Shown here: piece after piece, positions 36,713 to 47,762 of the stretch
Position numbering within the stretch: the stretch's first letter is position 1
Layout: the number at the start of each line of letters is the position of its first letter
Assembly: GCA_965226645.1 (NCBI GenBank)
Contig: CBDDDL010000004.1
Location: forward strand, 1-64,000
Source: Poriferisodalis sp965226645
GTDB lineage: Bacteria > Actinomycetota > Acidimicrobiia > Acidimicrobiales > Poriferisodalaceae
Length of the DNA: 64,000 bases
Direction: 5' to 3'
Translations under genes and position numbers: made by a program
Notes under the pieces: model-generated
The model's input: the letters and a program-made list of their open reading frames with translations, nothing else
What the model was told of the DNA's origin: nothing
Database searches by the model: none

Positions 36713-37325
36713 CACCCGCGCCCACCGCTAGCACAGCGTCGGCCACCACGGCCCCGGTCCAGCAGTAGAGGAGCATCGTCGGCGTTGCGCCGAAGTCCTG
36801 TTGGTGCGCTTGCCACGGTGCGTGATGCACGGAATCGCCGGGTCGCGTCATCCTGCTCACGCCGTCGCTGCCGGTGAACGACGGCTCGCCGGCCAGCACG
36901 TGGTACAGCTCCTCGGCTTCGTGATGGTGGCTGGGGTAGTGCAGGTTCGGGCCCCACACGGCGATGCCGACTCGCACGCAGCGATGCTCGACGATCGAGT
37001 TGGGTCCGACTAGCTGCACATAGCCGTAGTTCTCGTGGAAGTCATCGCTCAGTACGCCGCGGTAGCCGGCGGTTTGAATCCAGGGCAGTGCGGGGGCGAG
37101 GGAGACGAATTCCTCGAGCACCGCGTCGATGCCGGGATCGCCGCTGAGTTCCACAGCGTCGAGATGCCGCAGCACCGGGAGACTTCGGGGCTCTAGGAGA
37201 GCAGGGCTGCGTGCTTCGTCGAGCGCGCCGAGCACTTCATCGACCATCGGGTACTCGGGAACCACTGGGCGGCTGCGGTGGAACCCTGCAATGCGCCGAA
37301 GCAACTCGTCGATGACGCCAGCCAC
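36690..37325 (-). CDS. Cupin protein of the DMSP-lyase family
   Basis: 211 residues from GTG 37325, chosen for GGAAG about 9 bases upstream. N-terminal helical part, then a cupin: RVGIAVWGPNLHYPSHHHEAEELYHVLAGEPSF, with metal-ligand pattern H133, H135, E139, Y141 and a later His in GDSVHHAPWQAH (167 or 168). This HxHx3ExY set and the flanking sequence match the DddL/DddQ/DddW group that cleaves dimethylsulfoniopropionate to acrylate and DMS. Members of the family may act on other substrates. No acrylate-handling genes are adjacent. Confidence 0.65.
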   Translation of the reverse strand: MAGVIDELLRRIAGFHRSRPVVPEYPMVDEVLGALDEARSPALLEPRSLPVLRHLDAVELSGDPGIDAVLEEFVSLAPALPWIQTAGYRGVLSDDFHENYGYVQLVGPNSIVEHRCVRVGIAVWGPNLHYPSHHHEAEELYHVLAGEPSFTGSDGVSRMTRPGDSVHHAPWQAHQQDFGATPTMLLYCWTGAVVADAVLAVGAGVRPPRQP

Positions 37326-37391
37326 AACGGAATCTTCCCAAACGGCAGCAGCCTGCAAGTCAATGCCAGGTCGACAACTAGGTTCCAAACG

Positions 37392-37634
37392 GTGAGCGTG
37401 ACGCACGAGGGGGGTTCGGCCGGGCGACTGTCGCACGACGATGTCGTGGTGTGGGCGGCGTCGATGCTGGAGGGGTCGGGCGCGTCGGTGCACCTCTCCG
37501 ATTCACCGCTGCAGCGCATATCCCGCGATCTGCTGACGCTGCGAGGACACATGGTCTTCGACTGGGATCGCACGGCAGAACTCGCCGGCAAACTGGAGCT
37601 CGGCCTCGAACCCGCACCCACCGACCTGCTCTGA
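37392..37634 (+). pseudogene. C-terminal remnant of an acyl-CoA-dehydrogenase-like hydroxylase
   Basis: The last ~45 residues, SPLQRISRDLLTLRGHMVFDWDRTAELAGKLELGLEP, match the C-terminal helix of flavin-dependent hydroxylases of the acyl-CoA dehydrogenase type 2 group. The preceding ~35 residues and an in-frame GTG at 37392 may not be part of the original. The N-terminal bulk is missing; the divergent cupin gene starts 66 bases away. Confidence 0.55.
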
Positions 37635-37645
37635 GCCGGCGCGGC

Positions 37646-40045
37646 TCAGCGGGCGAGTGCATTGAGAATGTTGAGTCGGTTGGCCCGGCGGCAGGGGAGG
37701 ACTGCGCCGGCTGCGGCAATGGCGATGCCCGTGACGATCGCCGCAGCGAAGGTGGCGGGGCTGAAGGCATAGTCAATGTCGAACGCGGTTAATGCCCGGA
37801 CGGTGCGCACGAGACTGGCGTGATAGGCGGAACCAGCGACTGCGCCGAGCACTGCCCCGGTCAGGCCGATGGCGAGGGCCTCGGCTGCGACGCTCGTGAC
37901 GATGCGTCGTTTGGTCGCGCCGATGGCTCGGAGCGCGGCGAACTCGTTCGTGCGCTCCAGCGTCGATGCCAGCAGCGTGTTGAGAAGCGCGATTGCAGCG
38001 CAGGTGACAATGACGAGCAGCATCATCGCGATGAGGACGAGGATCTGGTCCGACGATTGGCGAGCGTCCGCGAGGAACTCCTCGCCAGTGAAGATCTGGA
38101 CCCGATGTCCTGCGGTGATCCGCTCGAGCTGCTCGCGGACAGCGCTCGGGTCGGCCCCGGGTTCAAGTTGGACTTCGTAACGGGCGAAGCTGTCGATTCC
38201 GTAGTGGGCGGCGAAGAGATCGTGGGAGATGTTGATCATGCCGCCGCTGCCGGGAGCGATAGCGCCAGTGATGGCAACGATCGGCAGTCGCAGGGAAGGT
38301 GTGGCGCCCGGAATCTCTATGACATCGCCGACTTCGTAGCCGAACGTGAGCGCGGTCTGCTTGATCACGATGGCGCCGTCGCCGGCGGCCATCTCGGCAC
38401 GTGCGTCATCGGTGGCGAGCCGAGAGTAGGCGTACCCGCTGTCGCCGTAGACACCATGGATGCCGACGATGTGGGGTCCCGACTCGGCGGGGACCCAGGT
38501 GCTGGCGGCGATCGAGCGCACGCCCTCGATGGATTCGAACTCGGTCGTCCACGCCGTTGGCAGGCCGACGAGGGCGATGTTGTCACCGGATGTAGTACCG
38601 ATCCAGAAGTCGCTGTGCAGGGTCGTGGACAGGTTCTCGTTGGTGGTGTCGCGCAGGTTGACAGCCAGGCCAGATGTGGTGACGGCGATAGTGACAGCGA
38701 ACATCACCACGGCCGTCGTGCCCCACACGCGGCGCGGAGAACGCTTCAGCGCTGTAGCTGCAAGCTCGCCGCTGGTACCGAGCCGCCGGGCAACGCCAAC
38801 CGTCATCGCAGTGATGAACGGGGCGGCGCCGGCGGTGATGCACAGGAGCCCCGCCATGGCCGCTCCGAACGCCAGCCGGCCACTCGGGATCACAAAAAGC
38901 AGGACGCCTGCAACGATGAGCCACCACCCGCGGGTGAGGCGATGCTCGGCAGGGTGCGCCTCTGGGCGGAGCGCTTCGAGAGGCTCGATGCGAAGCGCCC
39001 TCCGTGCGGGGACGATGGCCGATGCCATGGCGGTGGCAACACCCAGGAGCCATGCGACGACAAGCAGCGTCGCCGGGACCGAGGTCTGCAGCGGTGTTCC
39101 GATGGCGCGCGCGAACGCATCGGGCACCGTGGCGATCACCGAGCGAGCCATGGCTGTGCCCAGCACCAGGCCGAGAGCTGAGCCGACGGCCCCGAGCGTC
39201 GCGGCTTCGGCGAGCACGCCGGTGAGGATCGTTCGGCGGTCGCTGCCGAGCGCACGCAGCGACGCAATCTCGTGGCTTCGGTCGAGAACGGTCATGTTCA
39301 TGGTGTTGAACAGCAGGAACCCGCCCACAACGAGCCCCATGGCTCCCAGGATCGAGAGCATGGTGAACAAGATGCCGATCGTGTTGCGGGCTTGGATGAC
39401 CCTGTTGGCTGCCTCGCGGACGTCAGCATTACCGGCGGCGGCCTGAAGGGCGGCTGGGTCCGGTTGGCCATATACCAGCAGCGTTTCGGTCCCGGTGCGT
39501 CCGCGCAGTCCGAGCGCGGTCTCGAGATCGGCGGCGACAAAGCGCCCGCCGTAGCGATCCCGCAGTTCGGGGTCAGCCCGACCCTCGATTTCGCTGACCA
39601 TCGGCTCCCCGGTCGGACCGGCGAAGACGTGGCGGCCCGACATCGGAAGCGCTGACCCAGTCCGGACGCCCGTGGTGGACGCCAGGGCTTGTGCCTGGCG
39701 GGTAGTCACCCCATCGCCACGGTCCTCGAGCGCGACAAGCCATCCTTGGTCGCCGTTGACCATGACGGGCACTTCGACAAAGCGGCGGACGCCCTCGACA
39801 TCTTCGACGCTCGCAATTGCGTCGCGTGCTTGTTCCAGGTCTGCTGCAGCGACGGTGACTTCGTAGCGGGCCCCGCCGAGGAGGGCCACAGTCGCATTAG
39901 CCGTTGCGGTCGCAGAGGTGAGCAGCGACGACATGGCGACGATGAGCCCGACACCTGAAGCGATCCCGAGGACCGACACGGTTGTGCGCAGTCGGTGGTC
40001 CCGAAGACGACGAAGGTGAAGCAGCCGGAACCGATCGAACCTCAT
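37646..40045 (-). CDS. FtsX-type ABC transporter permease
   Basis: 799 residues. The first membrane helix is near 20-43 (TTVSVLGIASGVGLIVAMSSLL), then a large extracytoplasmic domain, then a three-helix FtsX domain about 230-350 (GILFTMLSILGAMGLVVGGFLLFN). A second extracytoplasmic domain and second FtsX domain follow (ILVLIAMMLLVIVTCAAIALLNTLLAST), with the last helix near 770-790. This is the MacB/LolCE-like double FtsX organisation of mechanotransmission exporters. The start overlaps the stop of the upstream ATPase gene (ATGA), giving a two-gene operon. Confidence 0.88.
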   Translation of the reverse strand: MRFDRFRLLHLRRLRDHRLRTTVSVLGIASGVGLIVAMSSLLTSATATANATVALLGGARYEVTVAAADLEQARDAIASVEDVEGVRRFVEVPVMVNGDQGWLVALEDRGDGVTTRQAQALASTTGVRTGSALPMSGRHVFAGPTGEPMVSEIEGRADPELRDRYGGRFVAADLETALGLRGRTGTETLLVYGQPDPAALQAAAGNADVREAANRVIQARNTIGILFTMLSILGAMGLVVGGFLLFNTMNMTVLDRSHEIASLRALGSDRRTILTGVLAEAATLGAVGSALGLVLGTAMARSVIATVPDAFARAIGTPLQTSVPATLLVVAWLLGVATAMASAIVPARRALRIEPLEALRPEAHPAEHRLTRGWWLIVAGVLLFVIPSGRLAFGAAMAGLLCITAGAAPFITAMTVGVARRLGTSGELAATALKRSPRRVWGTTAVVMFAVTIAVTTSGLAVNLRDTTNENLSTTLHSDFWIGTTSGDNIALVGLPTAWTTEFESIEGVRSIAASTWVPAESGPHIVGIHGVYGDSGYAYSRLATDDARAEMAAGDGAIVIKQTALTFGYEVGDVIEIPGATPSLRLPIVAITGAIAPGSGGMINISHDLFAAHYGIDSFARYEVQLEPGADPSAVREQLERITAGHRVQIFTGEEFLADARQSSDQILVLIAMMLLVIVTCAAIALLNTLLASTLERTNEFAALRAIGATKRRIVTSVAAEALAIGLTGAVLGAVAGSAYHASLVRTVRALTAFDIDYAFSPATFAAAIVTGIAIAAAGAVLPCRRANRLNILNALAR

Positions 40046-40734
40046 GGTGTCGGCACCGTGTCGTCGACGATCTGCCCGTCGCGCAAGGTGATCAACGTGG
40101 CGCCGGCGCTGGCAGCAATGGCGGGTTCGTGGGTGACGACGACGAGGCTCCGCCCTCGATCAGCGGTGAGTCGGCGCAGCAATGCCAGGATGTTCGCCGA
40201 GTTGGCTTGGTCGAGTGCTCCGGTCGGTTCGTCGGCGAAGACCACCTCAGGGTCCGCCATGAGCGAGCGGGCGATTGCGACTCGCTGTTGCTCGCCCCCC
40301 GAAAGTTCGTGGGGTGGATGGTCCCATCGATCCGTCAGGCCAACGTCGTCCAGCAACGCCAATGCCCTCTCACGTTGGGTGCGCAGCGGCTTGCCGTCGA
40401 GCAGTTCGGCGAGGGCGACGTTCTCCCACGCGGCCAGGCCCGGCAGGAGCAGGAACGATTGGAACACGAAGCCGAACTTTCGGCGCCTGAACTCTGCGCG
40501 TTGATCATCGGAGAAGTCCGCGGTGTCGACGCCGTCGATGCACAGCGTGCCGGCGGTGGGGTTGTCGATGAGCCCGAGAAGGTGCAGCAGCGTCGACTTG
40601 CCCGAGCCGCTCGGACCGGTGACGGTCACGAATTCGCCGGGGTGAATGTCCAGGGACACATCGTCGAGTGCGATGACCTCGGTGGTTCCGCGTCGGTGAA
40701 CTCGCATCAAGTTGGTGGCACGAATGTTGGTCAC
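40042..40734 (-). CDS. ABC transporter ATP-binding protein (MacB/LolD type)
   Basis: 230 residues from GTG 40734. Walker A GPSGSGKST, Q-loop FVFQSFLLLPGL, signature LSGGEQQRVAIARSL, Walker B VVFADEPTGALD and H-loop VVVTHEP are complete. It drives the FtsX permease encoded directly downstream. A TAGAAT box at 40742-40747 (complement), 8 bases before GTG 40734, suggests a leaderless start. The PadR regulator gene diverges from it across a 66-base gap. Confidence 0.88.
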   Translation of the reverse strand: MTNIRATNLMRVHRRGTTEVIALDDVSLDIHPGEFVTVTGPSGSGKSTLLHLLGLIDNPTAGTLCIDGVDTADFSDDQRAEFRRRKFGFVFQSFLLLPGLAAWENVALAELLDGKPLRTQRERALALLDDVGLTDRWDHPPHELSGGEQQRVAIARSLMADPEVVFADEPTGALDQANSANILALLRRLTADRGRSLVVVTHEPAIAASAGATLITLRDGQIVDDTVPTP

Positions 40735-40800
40735 AAGCAACTATTCTATCTGTGTATACCTAATGTGCATTGACCCCGATCTTGTGCCACACTCGTATGG

Positions 40801-41325
40801 ATGAGCGTGCAACACGCCCTGCTCGGGTTCATGGAGGCCACCCCACGCCACGGTTACGACCTGAAGCGTTCTTACGACAGCCTGTTTGCCGAGATGCGAC
40901 CGCTGCGGTTCGGCCAGATCTACGCAACGCTGTCACGCCTCCAGCGCGATGGCCTCGTCGAACTCGCCGAGACCACCCCCGGCCAGGGCCCCGACCGCAA
41001 GACCTACGCCATCACCGCCGATGGCGTTACCGACCTCGAGCGTTGGTATGCCGAGCCCGAACCGGCCCAGTCGCCCATAGACAGCGCCCTGTTCCTCAAG
41101 GTGACCCTCGCATTGCTGTCGGGCAGAGACGCTGGCCAGATCATCGAAGCGCAACGAGAGATGCACGCGGGGCGGATGCGGGAACTCACGAAGGCCAAGT
41201 CCGACGCCGACGAGCACATGCGTGTGCTGCTCGATTTCGCCCTGTTCCACCTTGAGGCAGATCTGCGCTGGATGGACCACACCGCTCAGCGACTCGGCGA
41301 ACTTCGGCGTGCCCTCGACGTGTGA
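40801..41325 (+). CDS. PadR-family transcriptional regulator
   Basis: 174 residues. Winged HTH MSVQHALLGFMEATPRHGYDLKRSYDSLF, then LRFGQIYATLSRLQRDGLVEL, and a C-terminal helical dimerisation domain with Vir_C features (ALFLKVTLALLSGRDAGQIIEAQREMH). PadR proteins repress multidrug or ABC exporter genes and respond to small aromatic ligands. It diverges from the ABC exporter operon, so that is the probable target, and its stop overlaps the next ABC ATPase gene. Confidence 0.85.
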   Translation: MSVQHALLGFMEATPRHGYDLKRSYDSLFAEMRPLRFGQIYATLSRLQRDGLVELAETTPGQGPDRKTYAITADGVTDLERWYAEPEPAQSPIDSALFLKVTLALLSGRDAGQIIEAQREMHAGRMRELTKAKSDADEHMRVLLDFALFHLEADLRWMDHTAQRLGELRRALDV

Positions 41326-42004
41326 CACGCCGCCCGTCGTCCAGACCGTCGGCGTCACCCGAGTCTTTGGCACAGACGGGACCGTCACCGCACTCGACGG
41401 CGTGTCGATCAGCGTCTCTGCCGGCGAATTCGTGGCCATTCAGGGACCAAGTGGGTGCGGCAAGTCCACCTTGCTGCACCTGTTGGGCGGGCTCGACACG
41501 CCGACGGCGGGCACGGTCCGTTTCGGCGGGGTCGATCTTGCTGGGTTGAGCGACAACGATCGTGCCCGGCTGCGTCGCCACAGCATCGGCATTGTGTTGC
41601 CCATCGTCGAGCTTGTCCCGACGCTGACCGCCTGGGAGAACGTGGCGATCTCGTTGCTTCTCGACGGCAGAGCCATGGCTGAGGGCCGGGCTCGGGCCGC
41701 CGAACTGCTCGATGCGGTCAAGCTGTCTGACCGGATCCGCACGGTGGCCTCACGGCTGTCGACGGGGGAGGCCCAGCGCGTCGCTGTCGCCCGGGCGCTG
41801 TACAACGAACCCCAGATGCTCCTTGCCGACGAGCCGACATCATTTCTGGACAGCGTGCGCTCGGACGAGATTGTCGGTCTCTTGCGGACACTCGCCAACG
41901 ACGGCCGCACCATTGTCATGGCGACCCACGACGCCCGCACCGCAGCCTTTGCCGACCGTTCGATTCGCCTGCTCGATGGTCATGTAGTTCAAGACCTATC
42001 CTGA
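41309..42004 (+). CDS. ABC ATPase with altered Q-loop and signature
   Basis: 231 residues from GTG 41309, which overlaps the padR stop. Walker A GPSGCGKST (46-54), Walker B MLLADEPTSFLD and the H-loop His207 are normal. The Q-loop reads IVLPIVELVP, with Pro98 where Gln is expected, and the signature reads LSTGEAQRV, with Thr for the second Gly position. No permease gene is adjacent. It could be a weakly active or repurposed partner of the neighbouring FtsX permease or an unlinked one. Fold of the MacB/LolD type. Confidence 0.75.
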   Translation: MPSTCDTPPVVQTVGVTRVFGTDGTVTALDGVSISVSAGEFVAIQGPSGCGKSTLLHLLGGLDTPTAGTVRFGGVDLAGLSDNDRARLRRHSIGIVLPIVELVPTLTAWENVAISLLLDGRAMAEGRARAAELLDAVKLSDRIRTVASRLSTGEAQRVAVARALYNEPQMLLADEPTSFLDSVRSDEIVGLLRTLANDGRTIVMATHDARTAAFADRSIRLLDGHVVQDLS

Positions 42005-42025
42005 TATTAGATTTAGTCTAGAATC
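42003..42025 (+). promoter_or_regulatory. Dyad at the furA start, candidate FurA box
   Basis: Arms GATATTAGA and TCTAGAATC match 7 of 9 as inverted repeats with a TTTAG spacer, directly against the ATG at 42026. It overlaps AT-rich -10-like boxes. Confidence 0.6.
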
Positions 42026-42472
42026 ATGTATGCTTGCGGCGTGATCGAAGCGCAGCTGATGTTGCGGGAGCGGGGGATACAGGTGACCGCGCAGCGGTTG
42101 GCTGTGTTCAACGCCGTTTCGGCGCGACCTCATGCCACTGCCGACGATCTGGTCGACGATGTGCGTGCCAGTATCGGGTCAGTATCCAGACAGGCAGTGT
42201 TCGACGCCTTGACCATGTTGACCGAAGAAGGTCTGATCCGGCGGATCCAGCCGGCACGGTCGGCGGCCCGATACGAGGACCGGGTCGACGACAACCATCA
42301 TCACCTGGTGTGCCGGGCCTGCGGCCGCATGGTCGATGTCGACTGCGCCGTGGGATACCGGCCGTGCCTCGAGGCCGCAGACGACAACGGCTTCTCGATC
42401 GACGAGGCCGAGGTCATCTACTGGGGCTACTGCGGGGACTGCCAGCCAGCGGTCGGGACGAGTGGCGCATGA
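42026..42472 (+). CDS. furA: Fur-family regulator, FurA type
   Basis: 148 residues from ATG 42026; GTG 42041 is an alternative start if the TAGAAT box at 42019-42024 is the -10. N-terminal winged helix (RERGIQVTAQRLAVFNAVSARPHATADDLVDDV) and C-terminal dimer domain with HHHLVCRACGRMVDVDC and GYCGDC, two Cys pairs for structural zinc. It is immediately upstream of katG, the mycobacterial/streptomycete FurA or CatR arrangement in which the regulator represses its own operon until oxidised. Confidence 0.85.
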   Translation: MYACGVIEAQLMLRERGIQVTAQRLAVFNAVSARPHATADDLVDDVRASIGSVSRQAVFDALTMLTEEGLIRRIQPARSAARYEDRVDDNHHHLVCRACGRMVDVDCAVGYRPCLEAADDNGFSIDEAEVIYWGYCGDCQPAVGTSGA

Positions 42473-42569
42473 GGACAAGCAATTCAGCTCTTCGACCAGG
42501 TCCACAACCGGCCCGACGAGCACGTCTGCAATACCACCCATCACCTCAAGAATCAGCCAAGGAGCAGCA

Positions 42570-44786
<2,217 letters not shown>

Positions 44787-44835
44787 GGAATCGCCGCCGA
44801 GCGCGGCACTACGTTGGGCGGCGGGGGTTGAGCCC

Positions 44836-45669
44836 ATGACCGAACGCTCGCGGCCGCTCATGATCGGTGCCACTGCGGCTGATCCGAAGCGAGCCGTCTT
44901 CATCTGGAACGCCATCCGCAAGTACTTCAATGAGGCCGGCCTCGAGACGGAGTACGCGCTGTATTCCACCTACGACGCGTTGTGCACTGCGGTGCTCGAT
45001 GGCCATGTCGACATTGCGTGGAATGCGCCCATGGCACATGCCCAGTTGCTGCTGCAGTCACCGGGCACGTGCCGGACGCTGGCGATGCGCGACACCGATG
45101 AGGACGTCCATTCGCTCATCGTCGCCCGGGCCGACGCTGCCATTGCCGACCTCGACGATCTGCGCGGCCGGCGGCTCGCCCTGGGCGTTGACATCTCCAG
45201 CGAGCTGTACCTGCTGCCAGTCGCCCAGCTCGCAGAAGACGGGTTTGATGTCGCATCGGACTGCGAGCTAGTCGAGATGGAAGCCACCGAGTACTCCAAC
45301 TTGCAGTCCTGGGTGGATGACCGGACGATCTTCGGCGCCGTCATGGACGGTCGAGCCGACGCCGGAGTGATCTTCGAGCCGTGGCTCGGCTACTTGATGC
45401 GACGCCACGAGCTGGCCGACGAGGACATCGTCGAGGTGTGGCGCACCCGTCCCTACTGCCACTGCGCCTTCACTTCCGCCCCCGGTCTGAGCGACGACGC
45501 CTGCGAGCAGTTCGTGGAGCTGCTCGTGGCCATGGATCCCGACGAACCCGAGATTGCCGAGATGATGCGCATGGAGCACCTCACCAAGTGGGTGCGCGCC
45601 ACCGATGACGGCTGGAGCGATCTCATGGGCGCTGTCGAGAAGGCCGACCTCATCGGCAAGATCTTCTAG
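44836..45669 (+). CDS. PhnD-like periplasmic-binding fold protein without signal peptide
   Basis: 277 residues. MIGATAADPKRAVFIWNAIRKYF, LYSTYDALCTAVLDGHVDIAWNAPMAHAQLL and LRGRRLALGVDISSELYLLPVAQL follow the phosphate/phosphonate-binding (PhnD) or NMT1-like fold. No signal peptide or lipobox is visible, so it may be cytoplasmic, or a start further upstream was missed. No transporter genes flank it. It lies 49 bases after katG and 25 before an LLM oxidoreductase. Confidence 0.6.
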   Translation: MTERSRPLMIGATAADPKRAVFIWNAIRKYFNEAGLETEYALYSTYDALCTAVLDGHVDIAWNAPMAHAQLLLQSPGTCRTLAMRDTDEDVHSLIVARADAAIADLDDLRGRRLALGVDISSELYLLPVAQLAEDGFDVASDCELVEMEATEYSNLQSWVDDRTIFGAVMDGRADAGVIFEPWLGYLMRRHELADEDIVEVWRTRPYCHCAFTSAPGLSDDACEQFVELLVAMDPDEPEIAEMMRMEHLTKWVRATDDGWSDLMGAVEKADLIGKIF

Positions 45670-45694
45670 TCCCCTGCCCAGAGAGGAACCTGAT

Positions 45695-46720
45695 ATGTCG
45701 AGACCCGCGCTTGGCCTGCTGCTTGGCTTCGAGGATTCGATGGCCGACTTCGTCGAACTGGCCCGCCAAGGGGAGGCCGCTGGGATGGAGTCGATGTACA
45801 CCGTCGAAGCCGGTCGCAGCGCGTTCGTGTCGGCAGCCGCGGTGATCGCAGCGACCGAACGAGTGACGGTCGGCACCTACATCGCCAACGTGTATGCCCG
45901 CGAACCCTGGCTCACGGCGATCGCAGCCCGCGATCTCGACGAGATGAGCGGCGGGCGGTTCACGCTGGGGCTCGGCACCGGCAACCGCCACTTCAACGAG
46001 TGGTACATGGGCATCGACGACTTCCGCCCGCTCGGGAAGCTGCGTGACTACATACAGATCGTCCGCAGTGCGGTTGCCGGCAGGGCGGGGGAGCCGGTGC
46101 GCTACGAGGGCGATCACCACCGGATCCGCTGGCGGGCCACCTGGGAGCCGACACGGCCGTCGATCCCGGTGTACCTGTCAGCTTCGGGGCCCAAGATGGT
46201 TCGCCTGGCGGGCGAGGTGGCCGACGGCGTCGGGGTCGGCGTGATGTCCTCGGTCGAATTCATGCGTGACATCGTCCGGCCAGCGGCACGTGAAGCCGCC
46301 GGCGACGCGGGTCGCGATCCCGACAGCCTGGCTTTCCCCATGGGATCGTTCATGAGCATCAACGACGACCCTGAACTGGCACGCAAGGTCACCCAAGCCA
46401 CCATCTGCGGCCTGTTCCACCCGGTGCCGCACCCCTATTACGACTCGCAGCTGCGCCAGCTCGGCTTCGACGAATTCGCCGACGCCGCTGCACGCCTCGT
46501 GCCCGAGGGGCAGATGCGCGAGGCGATGGACCTGGTGCCCGACGAAGTCGTCGACACCATGAGCATCACCGGCACCCCCGCCCAGTGCGCAGCACGGATC
46601 GCTGACTACAACGGCCAGGCCGACGAGATCATCCTCTACCGGCTGCCCCAGCGCACCGATCCGCCTGGGCTGGCGGGATACGAGTCGCTCTTCGAAGTGG
46701 TTTCGCTCGCCAGCGCCTGA
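45695..46720 (+). CDS. LLM-class flavin/F420-dependent oxidoreductase
   Basis: 341 residues from ATG 45695 (GAGAGGA upstream). Luciferase-like TIM barrel: LGLLLGFEDSMADFVELARQGEAAGMESMYTVE, RVTVGTYIANVYAREPWLTAIAARDLDEMSGGRFTLGLGTGNRHFNEWYMG and IPVYLSASGPKMVRLAGEVADGVG. Such actinobacterial enzymes use F420 or FMN for hydride transfer; the substrate is unknown. It continues the operon-like run from 44836. Confidence 0.8.
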   Translation: MSRPALGLLLGFEDSMADFVELARQGEAAGMESMYTVEAGRSAFVSAAAVIAATERVTVGTYIANVYAREPWLTAIAARDLDEMSGGRFTLGLGTGNRHFNEWYMGIDDFRPLGKLRDYIQIVRSAVAGRAGEPVRYEGDHHRIRWRATWEPTRPSIPVYLSASGPKMVRLAGEVADGVGVGVMSSVEFMRDIVRPAAREAAGDAGRDPDSLAFPMGSFMSINDDPELARKVTQATICGLFHPVPHPYYDSQLRQLGFDEFADAAARLVPEGQMREAMDLVPDEVVDTMSITGTPAQCAARIADYNGQADEIILYRLPQRTDPPGLAGYESLFEVVSLASA

Positions 46721-46859
46721 TGCCGCCCGTCAGCTCCAGAGCCCCTTGGCTGTAGCGGTGGCCGCTCGCAACCGCTTGAGGGTGGGGCCACCAGGGATGC
46801 CGCTCGTGGGTCAGGGCTAGCGTCAGAACCGCGGCAGCGCCGCAGACACGGGGGGCGAC

Positions 46860-47735
46860 ATGGCAGAGCGCATGGTCAAGGCAAACGGGATCGACATCTG
46901 TACGGAAGACTTCGGCAACCCGGGAGACATTCCGATCCTCCTCGTCATGGGCGGGAGCGCCCAGATGATCCTGTGGGAGGAGGGCTTCATCGCCGGGCTT
47001 GTCGACGGCGGGCGCTACGTGATCCGGTTCGACAATCGGGATACGGGCCAGACCACTTGCTTCGACCTCGAACAGGAGACGTACGGCCTCGCAGACATGG
47101 CGAACGACGCTGTGGGAGTGCTCGACGCCTACGGGCTTGACAGCGCCCACCTCGTGGGGGCCTCGATGGGCGGGATGATCAGCCAGCAGGTGGCGATGGA
47201 TCATCCGGACCGGATCCGGACGATGACGTCCATCATGTCGACGCCTGCAGGCGGCGAGATCGCACGGGCGATCTTCATGGGGGAGACCCCAGAGCTGCCG
47301 CCGCCGCTCCCGGAGTACATCGAACTGACGCTGAAGTGGGCGATGGAGCCGCCGCTCACTCGTGAAGACCGGGTGCGGTCGCGGCTGGAGAATTTCGGTG
47401 CGCTCGCTGGCAGCCGAGCCGAATTCGATATCCAGCGCTTCACGGCGATATTCGAGCGGGAGTACGACCGCGCCGCAAACTGGCCGGCGATGCACAACCA
47501 CGGTATGGCGCTCATGGATGAAGAGAACCGGACCGAGAAGCTGCGAGACATCTCCACGCCGACGATCGTCATCCACGGAACCGAGGATCCGATCCTGCCC
47601 TACCCCCATGGCGAGGCCACCGTTGAGGCCATCGAGGGGGCGCGCATGGTGACTCTTGACCGGGTCGGCCATGAGATTCCCGAGGTGGTCTGGCCCCAAG
47701 TGTGGGAAGAGATCCTCGCCCACACCGCCGAGTAG
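46860..47735 (+). CDS. Alpha/beta hydrolase
   Basis: 291 residues from ATG 46860. Oxyanion-hole region LLVMGGSAQMILWEEGF, nucleophile elbow LVGASMGGMISQQVA (Ser in GASMGG), acid near IVIHGTEDPILPY and His in DRVGHEIPEVVWP. Typical ester or lactone hydrolase, or aclacinomycin-methylesterase-like. It precedes the linalool dehydratase-like gene by 27 bases on the same strand, suggesting joint transcription. Confidence 0.82.
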   Translation: MAERMVKANGIDICTEDFGNPGDIPILLVMGGSAQMILWEEGFIAGLVDGGRYVIRFDNRDTGQTTCFDLEQETYGLADMANDAVGVLDAYGLDSAHLVGASMGGMISQQVAMDHPDRIRTMTSIMSTPAGGEIARAIFMGETPELPPPLPEYIELTLKWAMEPPLTREDRVRSRLENFGALAGSRAEFDIQRFTAIFEREYDRAANWPAMHNHGMALMDEENRTEKLRDISTPTIVIHGTEDPILPYPHGEATVEAIEGARMVTLDRVGHEIPEVVWPQVWEEILAHTAE

Positions 47736-47762
47736 CTGCCCAAGAACAGGGAGGAGGTGCCG

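Noticed and set aside
37820..39181. 453-codon frame opposite the FtsX permease
   Set aside because: Low-complexity Gly/Arg/Asp-rich shadow of a membrane protein gene.
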